DNA from: Saccharomycopsis malanga
Lineage: Eukaryota; Ascomycota; Saccharomycetes; Ascoideales; Saccharomycopsidaceae
NCBI GenBank assembly: GCA_004014935.1
Contig: CP025321.1
Location: 1,736,001-1,800,000 of the forward strand
Direction: 5' to 3'
DNA length: 64,000 nt
A model generated the notes under the pieces. It was not told where the DNA came from, made no database searches, and worked only from the letters and a program-made list of their open reading frames with translations. Both the position numbers and the translations under genes were made by a program. This document shows, piece by piece, positions 1 to 8,101 of this stretch. Within the stretch, counting starts at the first letter, position 1; each line of letters opens with the position of its first letter.

Positions 1-2566
1 CTACAATTTTCTTACTGAGCGAGTCTATATCTACTTTTTTCCCAAACTCGCTGTGGAAACATTTGGATAACTCATGGCTTCCGTACTTTATTCCAACATC
101 GTCATTTGGATACTCCCGGAGAGACAATTTCGGAAGAATGTACGAGAACTGTAGCACGTCTTTCATATAGCTGTATTTTGATACAAACGCCAACAATTGG
201 AGAACCCATATTATGTCGTCGTCCGTAGGGACAATCTTGCCTTTGTAGAACTCTCTTGGGGGACTGAAGAGCACTGAATCAAAGTACTGGTTTGTCTCTG
301 CGGCAGCTGTTTCGTTCGCAGCTGTTTCGTTCGCAGCTGTTTCGTTCGCAGGCGCTTCATTTGTAGCTGTGTCTGTATTATTACTGGGATTACGTGTAGG
401 ATCTATATCAACATTACTAATCGAGGCATCATTAACTACATTTTCGGTCCAATTTTCAGCCAGCCCAAAGTTGGTATGGAAAGCCCCTTCCATATCTCTA
501 AAAAACACATTTTTGAACAAATGTGCTAAAATGCCGTAGTAATAAGGGCTATCTTGCACTGTTTCCGTTGCTGGCTGGTCAGCACCTTGAATAATGGAAA
601 ACTTGCCATTGTACCGTTCCAAACCTACAACCCCATTGGCATTGCTGACGTTCTTACCAAACATCTCACATACCACTATCAAATCCATCACTATACTGTC
701 TCTTCTGGAAGAATGAGTGTTGCATACGACATTCAAGTTTCCTTCTTCATCAAGACTGAGTATTATCTCATCAGTGGCCGTGGAAACTCCCCAATACAGA
801 TGCTTGTTATCCGACACATGATGAGTCTCATGAAGCTTTATGAACGGATTGTTTTCGTTACTATTGTTCTGGAACATGATTTCACTTAATGCTTTGTTGA
901 ATAAAGCCAGAGTTTCGTTAGAATGATTGGAATTTGCATCTCTTCCATTAGCTACCATTTGGCCAAAATGGAAAAGCCCATTTGATATTTCTTGTGCCAT
1001 TGTGCTAATGTTTTCGTTCATCACGCTACCGTTGATAATGTTCCGAGAAGTGGGTGGGTTGTTTGTTGAATCTGATTGATTATTGGGTAATTGATTATTG
1101 GTTGATTGATTATTGGGTAGTTGATTATTGGTTGATTGATCATTCATCAGATTATTCATTTGATAACTATTTAATGCATTACTGGTGCCAACTCTGGAAT
1201 TCAATGCATTGGTAATACTGATAAGATCGTTCACCTCATCTAACGATAAGGGATTATCACGATCAGTGATATTTTGCAAATGGCCAAGGTTTTCGTTGAT
1301 ATGATGCATATTTTCAGTCAAACCACGTAAAAGAACCATGATCATACGGATGTTTGCCTTGATGGACTCCAAAAGCTGGAGATTCGATTCGTTTCCGTTA
1401 TTCAACAAGCTGGCCTGGGAAACAGACGCTTTGCTCAAGAGTTGCAACGTTTCCAAGAGTAAAGTGGCCAAGGAATGCAATTGTTGTGGAGGAACAAACA
1501 TGTTTCGAGTTTCCGTTTGGGTTATGGTGCTTTGGATAAACCTCTGGACCTGTTCGCGAACCTCGCTGATGGACACCTGTTGGGGCGTGTTGTTTGCTGC
1601 CCCATTCAAGTTGCTGACAATGCTATATATGGAATTGATCACCTCGTTGAACAGACTCTGCAAATGGTCTTGTGCGGTCTCTACGGGGTCTGTGCTGGGA
1701 TCTGCGACGATGGCAGTGTTGGCAGAACTGGATATCACGCTAGAACGGCCTCTTGACGGCTCGCTGGTTTCGGTATCGAGTTTTACTTTGCCGCTTTTTA
1801 CGAGCAAATAATTGTCCAATACGGTTGCTACAATCTGTATTATTCCACTCTTCACAATCTTCTTCCTTATTTTCTCGTTGCCACGAGTCCCACAGAGCAC
1901 CAACACTTGCAATGTCAACGTCCACTTCCAGGATACCAATATCTTCCTTTCGTTCAACCGCTTTTCGTCGCGAAACCGCTTCTTGGCCTTGTAATCGCTC
2001 AAGTAGTCCATAAATAGATCAAACTTGCGCGACACGCTCTTAGAAATGGCCCCGAGCTTGGAACTGCTGCAATTACCGTGTATCTGACCCAACGAATGCT
2101 CTTCGCTGATCGTACTACTCTCGCTTACATCTACAGACGACAGAGACGTCGTGCAATCAAGCCCTAGATGGCCAACCTCTTTTAGCAAGTCGTTCAAATA
2201 GTTGAACAAAACTGTCTGGAACCCTGAATATGTCTTGGAAAACTGCGCTTCTTCATTGTCTACGTCCAGCTCCGCGTCCTCTGATTTCACTGCTTCCTCT
2301 GCTTCCTCTGCTTCCTCTGCTTCCTCTGCTTCCTCTGAATCAAGAAAACACTCCGTCAAGATATCTACAAGCCGCAGAAGACCCCCGTCCACCACCAACG
2401 TTTCTCGCACTTTGGCAGAACTGCTCGCAAGAAACGTGAGATTATTCAACGAATTCACTAGCGGTTTGTCGGTCGTGCAGTCCAACGCCCTCCGGTCATA
2501 CAACGTCGCAGTGATCGAGATTGACGCCTTGTTTGCCGCAATGTTCTTGTAATTCGAAAGCCTCAT
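1..2566 (-). CDS. MUB1: MUB1/SamB-like MYND-finger protein, C-terminus cut by window edge
   Basis: The reading frame stays open from the ATG at 2566 to the window edge, about 855 codons. Near the N-terminus it reads ATLYDRRALDC and PLVNSLNNLTFLASSSAKVRE, the signature start of the Mub1/SamB family. A second conserved block, LQVLVLCGTRGNEKIRKKIV, lies around residues 215-235. The last visible part (TDDDIIWVLQLLAFVSKY) normally precedes the MYND zinc finger, which should lie just outside the window. In S. cerevisiae Mub1 partners the E3 ligase Ubr2 and promotes ubiquitination of the proteasome-gene activator Rpn4. The protein is longer than the S. cerevisiae one (about 620 aa). Part of the excess is low-complexity sequence: Glu-Glu-Ala repeats near residue 85, Asn/Gln-rich repeats encoded at about 1070-1160, and Ala-Ala-Asn-Glu-Thr repeats encoded at about 300-355. 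Confidence 0.88.
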   Translation of the reverse strand, partial: MRLSNYKNIAANKASISITATLYDRRALDCTTDKPLVNSLNNLTFLASSSAKVRETLVVDGGLLRLVDILTECFLDSEEAEEAEEAEEAEEAVKSEDAELDVDNEEAQFSKTYSGFQTVLFNYLNDLLKEVGHLGLDCTTSLSSVDVSESSTISEEHSLGQIHGNCSSSKLGAISKSVSRKFDLFMDYLSDYKAKKRFRDEKRLNERKILVSWKWTLTLQVLVLCGTRGNEKIRKKIVKSGIIQIVATVLDNYLLVKSGKVKLDTETSEPSRGRSSVISSSANTAIVADPSTDPVETAQDHLQSLFNEVINSIYSIVSNLNGAANNTPQQVSISEVREQVQRFIQSTITQTETRNMFVPPQQLHSLATLLLETLQLLSKASVSQASLLNNGNESNLQLLESIKANIRMIMVLLRGLTENMHHINENLGHLQNITDRDNPLSLDEVNDLISITNALNSRVGTSNALNSYQMNNLMNDQSTNNQLPNNQSTNNQLPNNQSDSTNNPPTSRNIINGSVMNENISTMAQEISNGLFHFGQMVANGRDANSNHSNETLALFNKALSEIMFQNNSNENNPFIKLHETHHVSDNKHLYWGVSTATDEIILSLDEEGNLNVVCNTHSSRRDSIVMDLIVVCEMFGKNVSNANGVVGLERYNGKFSIIQGADQPATETVQDSPYYYGILAHLFKNVFFRDMEGAFHTNFGLAENWTENVVNDASISNVDIDPTRNPSNNTDTATNEAPANETAANETAANETAAAETNQYFDSVLFSPPREFYKGKIVPTDDDIIWVLQLLAFVSKYSYMKDVLQFSYILPKLSLREYPNDDVGIKYGSHELSKCFHSEFGKKVDIDSLSKKIV

Positions 2567-2596
2567 TGTGCTCTAACCGTATCTAATGCTCAGCCC

Positions 2597-2605
2597 GGTG
2601 GCAAC
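2597..2605 (+). promoter_or_regulatory. PACE-like near-match (GGTGGCAAC) upstream of MUB1
   Basis: GGTGGCAAC lies 31 bp upstream of the MUB1 start. It differs at the last base from the proteasome-associated control element GGTGGCAAA bound by Rpn4. A single near-match this close to the start codon is weak evidence. It is noted because MUB1 acts on Rpn4 and because ECM29 in this window has better matches. Confidence 0.3.
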
Positions 2606-2931
2606 CAATTACAGTCCAGATCCACTTACAATAAATCAAGCTGAAATACACAAAATCTGCCACAAACCACTGCTTATCGCTACCTGTACTCAAACTATCC
2701 CTTTAATACCTCTGCTTAATACCTTCTGTTTCCTCTCCTGATTATACTTCCTTCTTAGTCATATAACTACCCACTCTCTTCACCTCCCATACACTAGTCT
2801 TCCATAATATTAGATCACGTGCCTCTTACTAAGAAATCGTGTAATTTATAGGTTACCCGGTGCCATATGCCATGTTAGGAGCATTGACCAATGCTATATA
2901 ATGGCATTGGCCGCACTTTGGTACTTAAATA

Positions 2932-3440
2932 CAGGTTTTAATTCAGTTTTATGCTCAATTCTCGTTAATTTTTGCCATACAAGTATTAATTTTGGCCGAA
3001 AAATTCTTCTAAGTATGTCAGTCTTTGTCATTCTTCTTGACAACCCGTAAGTTTTGATATATTTTGACAAACCCAGCAAAACACCTTTTCAGGGTTTTTC
3101 TTGCTATTCGGCCTATTTCCACAGTTTTGTCCCAAAAATAAGCGACTATACTTAGTCACAATGTTTTCCTTTATCAGAATCAACTGTTGACGCGTAGTTT
3201 GTATTCCAATGTAGCTTAAAACATGGGTAAAAGTCAACAATCAGTAATTTAACCATATGTTCAGATTTCCCTCATTGGCTCATTATATAATCTACATTTA
3301 TATCGACTAATTGCAATGTTCCAATCACCCCTGTTCTATAGGTTTGGTAAAACAACAAAAGATTGCAAATAGATTTTTCCAGTCCACCTTTTCTTTTCAC
3401 CGCCTTTCACCATATATACATTCAAAACCTTCTTTGATGA
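2932..3440 (+). repeat. Diverged copy of the repeat that flanks the satellite arrays
   Basis: The stretch starting TTTTAATTCAGTTTTA resembles, in the same order, the copies at 13236-13845 and 17231-17840. Shared landmarks are the CTCAATTCTC block, the GACAAxCCGTA block, a CAGAATCAA block, AATGTAGC and TCCACCTTTTC. Divergence is high, so the ends are approximate. No coding capacity is seen. It ends about 300 bp before the tRNA-Gly gene. Part of 3540-3650 also resembles 16690-16760. The family is not identified. Confidence 0.5.
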
Positions 3441-3740
3441 TACTTGACTGTAAAAAACCTGTTAGCTTTAAACTGTTTGACCCAATGCGCGTTGTAAGTG
3501 TGTATCTGGTCATATTTTACTGCCCCACTTTATGAATACCTCAAAAATTTGAATGCTATCAAGTTTTTGGAAGCTTCAGGTTACTACTGTTTATTTGATT
3601 TGCTAACTCAACAAGATTATCATTACGTATTTGGCAATGAGTGTAAATATTAAACAGATCTTAGCACCAAAATTATATAAATGACATCGAAGTTCCTCAG
3701 TTGTCTTATAATAAATTATGGAAAAAAATTTTTAAAAAAA

Positions 3741-3811
3741 GCGTGGATGGTTTAGTGGTAAAATTCAACGTTGCCATCGTTGAGCCCCGGGTTCGATTCC
3801 CGGTCTACGCA
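3741..3811 (+). tRNA. tRNA-Gly (anticodon GCC)
   Basis: A 71-nt cloverleaf: acceptor arm GCGTGGA pairing with TCTACGC, A box TGGTTTAGTGG, anticodon GCC in the loop TTGCCAT, and B box GGTTCGATTCC. The final A is the discriminator base. There is no intron. It decodes GGC and GGT glycine codons. A run of T follows directly. Confidence 0.95.
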
Positions 3812-3820
3812 TTTTTTTTT
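3812..3820 (+). terminator. RNA polymerase III terminator of tRNA-Gly
   Basis: A run of nine T residues begins at the first base after the mature tRNA end, the usual Pol III stop signal. Confidence 0.85.
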
Positions 3821-4415
3821 GCCAGTTATACCTAATACCGAATATAGCTAATTAATCAATAGATAATGCTCTCCTGTAATTACAGCAAAACAAGTATACA
3901 TGTTAGACGCAATACGGATTTATATGTAGCCATATTCGCAATGACGTACGGTGCTTAGAAGTGACACATTGTTTTCAAGCAAGAATCATATCCTATAGCT
4001 GAATAATAAGGTTTTACGCCATTTCAAAACGGCTTACAAGTTGTTTGTATAAAAATAAATGGAAATCTGTATTCAACTGCTTGGTAAAGATTGTAAAAGC
4101 TTATTTTATATATTTATTTGATGCAGTCTGTTCAAAACTATTCTAATCGCCTATATTACATCTAATTAAAAGGTAAGATTTGCGCCTTTGAATGTAATTT
4201 ATCATCTATTCCATTGCCAGTCAATTCCATTGCCAGCCAAATCCACCCTTTATGGGCAGTTGATAGTATCTCCGGGTAGCGACACGCGCCATCGCCCATA
4301 ACGCGGCGATACTGCCAAATTAGTTAGGCGGCGTGCTTCTCATCGGGAGATAACAAACGGTATTTACAAAGGGGAGCTAATTAGGGTATTGGAGGATTGG
4401 AAAATAGCGTTAGCG

Positions 4416-7124
4416 ATGTCGGTGTTTAGTGATGAGGAGGACAACAATCCGTTTGCTGGCAGTGATCATTTGTTTGCATCAGGGATATCTACAGGAGGAA
4501 ATGGAGTAATTAATAATGAAGAGTCCACGTTCTTAGGCCAAGGGTTTGCAGATGAGAACATGTTTGGCAATGGTGCTCATGAGGAATCCGACAATGGGTC
4601 AGCGTCAACAAGACATACAAGACATACTTTGAATGAAGAGATGGAGGAAAATGTAGTTCATTCAACGCCTGTAAGAACGCCTGTAAGAGCTCATAGCATG
4701 GTCGGAGTTACGGAAACATCGCCAGTGGAGTCACCAGAGCCATGGACGAATTACCGGACTGGGTCAAAGATTTTCTCAGACCATGACGGAAGCATTGTTG
4801 ATTCGGATAAACAGCAGGAATACGAAAGAGGACTAGTGGATCAGGCCAACACCACGATATCGAGCAACAATCCTTTGGATTTCTATTCAGACACGGAAAC
4901 CACACCGTATGAGGTGCTCAGCAAGCATCCAGAGGCGCTGGTCGACATACCGTATATAATCCAACTAAAGGACAGGAAAAACAAGATTGTAGTGGTTTAC
5001 ATAATCAAATTGAAGAATCTCGAGATCAGAAGAAGATATTCTGATTTCGATAAGCTCCGTAAGACTCTTATCAGAATATACCCGACGGTTTTCTTTCCGT
5101 CGTTGCCAGAGAAACATTCTTTGAAAAACTACATGAAGAACCCCTTGAATGTGCAGAAGTCAGACGTAAAGTTCATTGAACATCGTAAACGAGCTTTGCG
5201 AGCTTTCATCAACAGAATCATCACGTATCCAAACTTTAGCCCAGAAGATAACGAGCTTCCGCCAGTAAAATTCAATGAAATCTTCCTCAAGTTTCTCGAT
5301 CCCACCGTAGCCAGTTTCCCAGAGGTTTTGAAGATCCCTCCTATCAGCTTGCTTCAGAAAAACCCATTGTTGAACGACCCGTTGAATCCGTTCAAAATCA
5401 GCCCCTATCATAATCTTTTGCCCACTCCATTGCCGAGCTCCATTTCCAACTACGACCAGGCGGTCAAAACATACAAAGGCTTGTTGGACCGCGAGAAGAG
5501 ACAAGCCGAGGAGTTGGGAAACACCCGCAAACAGGCTCTTCCTCGCAACGACTCGGACACTTCGCTATCGAAGCTAGACATCAATGCAGACATTGATCTC
5601 GTCCGCTTTGAGGATTATCAGCATTTCCAGCTGGTGGAAAAGTGTGTAGCCACAGTAGCACGGTCTCTCAAACCAGTTATTGAGTGCGAGGGACGAATCC
5701 ACACCACTTTTGAGCAGTTGGTCCAAAATCTTTCAAAGCTTGGTGCCTATTTAAATGCCTTCTCCTTAGAGTACAATTTCACCATGACATTCCAGCCGGA
5801 TTTCCAGCAGCGTAGCAATAATGACAAGTACGATTCTGTGCCGGACGACGACCTTGTCAGGTTGAAACACAACTTGACGCAATCGCAGAATAAAGACTTT
5901 GAACAATTCTATACCTTGTCTCTGGCGATCGAAAAGGTGGGCCAATCCATCGACAACGAGTTCATCAACATTGAAATGTTGGAATATTCGTTGATGATAA
6001 GTTTTCTAGAACCGTTGGCAGAAATCCATTCACTTGTCAGAAACTCATTGACGGAAGTCACAAAGTTTAGGAAACTCAAAGATTTGCAATACCTTTCGAT
6101 CAACAAACGGTTGAGAGACAAACGAAAAATCCTACAACACTACCTAAACATCGATCTCAAGTACCAGCAATTGGAACAGGTACTTAAAAACAATCTCAAT
6201 GAAAGTAACACCATGAAACAAGCCTATCAAAGACTCGAGCTGCAAAAACAACGCCAAATCTTGAAAGAACGTACCCAATCTTCTAGAAACCAAGCTTTCA
6301 ACAACATCAACACAAGCAATGACAATCTAGATGCTCCTGATGCCAGTTTGGTTATCAATGAAGACAACCTGAGTCCTCCAGTTCAAATGCCCAGCAACAG
6401 TTTCCATTGGCTCAATTTGTTCACCGGAAAGGGGAAAAGCCCCGAAAACATGACCCGTATACAGCGAACTCAGGAAATCAAAAAGTTGAAAAGAGAAATC
6501 TTGACGCTCCAGCATTTGGCAGTCATTGCAGCTAATGATGTCCAAAGAGTTTCTGATGTTGTGAAGAAGAACATCAAAGGTTTGATTGATTTCCTACGTG
6601 TAGAACTCACCAAATTGAATTTAAAATTCACCAAAATCTTTGTCAAGTTTCTCAAGGAAAACTTGTCCCATTGGGAGCAAGTTGATGAATATATTAATAA
6701 TAACATTTACGATTTAAAATTCAATTATAAATATGACACCAGAATCCCACGCTATATCCGGTTCCATAACGAACACCCTGCCGACATCTCTGCCTCTTCC
6801 ACTGCCGCTCCTAAGGCACCTGCTGATTTCAATCTCGACGAGGAAATCAAAAAACACAATTCAAGAGTCACCTCTGTCAATCCAGCCGCAGAGCTCTTGG
6901 GCAACACTCGCAACAGAATCCTTAATGACTTGAACACCTTTGAAGACGAACAAGACGACCTAGAACACCATGACAATTCCCTCAACCAGATATCTGCACT
7001 TGGTGGTCTTTCTGACGGAGATAGCGATGACGATGCGGGCGACGATACAAGCAACAGTTTTCTAGGAAACGCATTCGATGATAGCGATAGTGAGAATGGC
7101 ATAAGCGTGGACCGTACACTATGA
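4416..7124 (+). CDS. SNX41: Sorting nexin of the SNX41/ATG20 family (PX + BAR-like coiled coil)
   Basis: The chosen ATG gives a 902-aa protein starting MSVFSDEEDNNPFAGS. The acidic DNNPF start is typical of fungal Snx41, which is why I prefer this start and Snx41 over its paralogue Atg20. The PX domain spans roughly residues 175-296. It carries the phosphoinositide-binding RRYSDF motif near residue 206 and a proline-rich PSLPEK loop. The IPPISLLQKNPLLNDPLNP linker is characteristic of the family. The C-terminal half is helical and BAR-like. The tail is very acidic. In S. cerevisiae, Snx41 and Atg20 pair with Snx4 in endosome-to-Golgi retrieval and in the Cvt pathway. At about 900 aa it is longer than the S. 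cerevisiae proteins (about 630 aa), mainly through disordered ends. Confidence 0.8.
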   Translation: MSVFSDEEDNNPFAGSDHLFASGISTGGNGVINNEESTFLGQGFADENMFGNGAHEESDNGSASTRHTRHTLNEEMEENVVHSTPVRTPVRAHSMVGVTETSPVESPEPWTNYRTGSKIFSDHDGSIVDSDKQQEYERGLVDQANTTISSNNPLDFYSDTETTPYEVLSKHPEALVDIPYIIQLKDRKNKIVVVYIIKLKNLEIRRRYSDFDKLRKTLIRIYPTVFFPSLPEKHSLKNYMKNPLNVQKSDVKFIEHRKRALRAFINRIITYPNFSPEDNELPPVKFNEIFLKFLDPTVASFPEVLKIPPISLLQKNPLLNDPLNPFKISPYHNLLPTPLPSSISNYDQAVKTYKGLLDREKRQAEELGNTRKQALPRNDSDTSLSKLDINADIDLVRFEDYQHFQLVEKCVATVARSLKPVIECEGRIHTTFEQLVQNLSKLGAYLNAFSLEYNFTMTFQPDFQQRSNNDKYDSVPDDDLVRLKHNLTQSQNKDFEQFYTLSLAIEKVGQSIDNEFINIEMLEYSLMISFLEPLAEIHSLVRNSLTEVTKFRKLKDLQYLSINKRLRDKRKILQHYLNIDLKYQQLEQVLKNNLNESNTMKQAYQRLELQKQRQILKERTQSSRNQAFNNINTSNDNLDAPDASLVINEDNLSPPVQMPSNSFHWLNLFTGKGKSPENMTRIQRTQEIKKLKREILTLQHLAVIAANDVQRVSDVVKKNIKGLIDFLRVELTKLNLKFTKIFVKFLKENLSHWEQVDEYINNNIYDLKFNYKYDTRIPRYIRFHNEHPADISASSTAAPKAPADFNLDEEIKKHNSRVTSVNPAAELLGNTRNRILNDLNTFEDEQDDLEHHDNSLNQISALGGLSDGDSDDDAGDDTSNSFLGNAFDDSDSENGISVDRTL

Positions 7125-7241
7125 TGCATCACTATCAATATTGCAAGTACTTTACCTGTTTTCCATATCATTGCATACCTTTATTTTCGATTAATCTTGC
7201 TGCTTCACAGGCTTTTCCAGCTCATTATTCTTAGCTCTCTC

Positions 7242-7267
7242 TTTTTTTTTTTTTTTTTTTTTTTTTT
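7242..7267 (+). repeat. Poly(T) tract
   Basis: A run of 26 T residues lies about 120 bp after the sorting nexin stop codon. It is probably part of the 3' flank. Length polymorphism is expected. Confidence 0.8.
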
Positions 7268-7439
7268 GTTCTCTTTTTGTTTCCAAAGTTCTATTTAGCA
7301 TCTCAGTTTTGATCTTTCAGTAATTTATAATAATATCCGTCCATTGTATGGGCTTTGCTCAAACCATTAAAAGTACCGATTATATAGCACATTATCTAAG
7401 AGAGAATGCAGTAGTATGCACAAGTAATACCATACGTAC

Positions 7440-7690
7440 ATGGTTTTGCATTCACAGGAATTCAGGCATAGATATGCAACAAGGCACAGGGCTATACAGG
7501 CCCTTTGCAGGAGCTTTTTGGCAAAATTTTGAAAAATCCTCGAAAATGCCTGATTAACCCCTTGGGAAAATTGGGATTTTTGCCAGGCTTTCAAAAACAA
7601 TGCATACAAAGTGCATACAAAGTGCATACAAAGTGCATACAAAGTGCATACAAAGTGCATACAAAGTGCATAGACAGCGCAGATTGTTGA
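7440..7690 (+). repeat. Dispersed repeat with an 11-bp tandem end
   Basis: The core contains CCTGATTAACCCCTTGG followed by GAAAATTGGGATTTTTG. The same core occurs inverted at about 16110-16330. At 7601-7672 the 11-mer TGCATACAAAG is repeated perfectly about 6.5 times. The other copy carries a different short repeat at the matching position. Frames through this region are short and look non-coding. Confidence 0.6.
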
Positions 7691-7786
7691 GTTTTGGTTT
7701 AGTAAAATGGTATTTATTAGTAGGGTACTTAATTAAATAGGCTATGAGAGGAATCGTAGAAAGAACAAGATACAGATTGGTCGTTG

Positions 7787-7935
7787 AGTAGTGATAATAA
7801 TAATAATATCTTATAATTTGAGCCCAGTTTCAGTTTCAAAGGGCTTGGTAAAACCCAATAATGTCCATCATAATATTGTCACCCGTGTTCCTGGTAGGTC
7901 TTTTTTCTCTTCAGTGCCCAGCGGCTCGTTAAGTA
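7787..7935 (-). mobile_element. Truncated copy of the SINE-like family
   Basis: Read on the minus strand, this contains a shortened head (GCCGCTGGGCACT, GAAGAGAAAAAAGACC), the conserved 3' domain (GGGTTTTACCAAGCCC, then ACTGGGCTC) and a TTA-rich tail at 7787-7805. The B box is degraded. It lies between the 3' ends of the sorting nexin and EFL1 genes. Confidence 0.55.
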
Positions 7936-8101
7936 GTGTGGACATATCATCAAAGTTTTGGGTGCAAATTTGCCAAAAAAAGCCTGAGGGAAAAAGATTA
8001 TGAGACGTTAATACTCATTGTACATGGGGATGAAAAAGGGACCGAATACCATGCACAATTAAAGAGTTGCCATCATATACAATTACCAGTATGTCCCAAA
8101 T

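Noticed and set aside
2814-3005. A possible point centromere: ATCACGTG (CDEI-like) followed by a CCGAA word about 180 bp later
   Set aside because: The sequence between is not strongly AT-rich and the CDEIII match is poor. ATCACGTG is also an ordinary E-box in the MUB1 upstream region.
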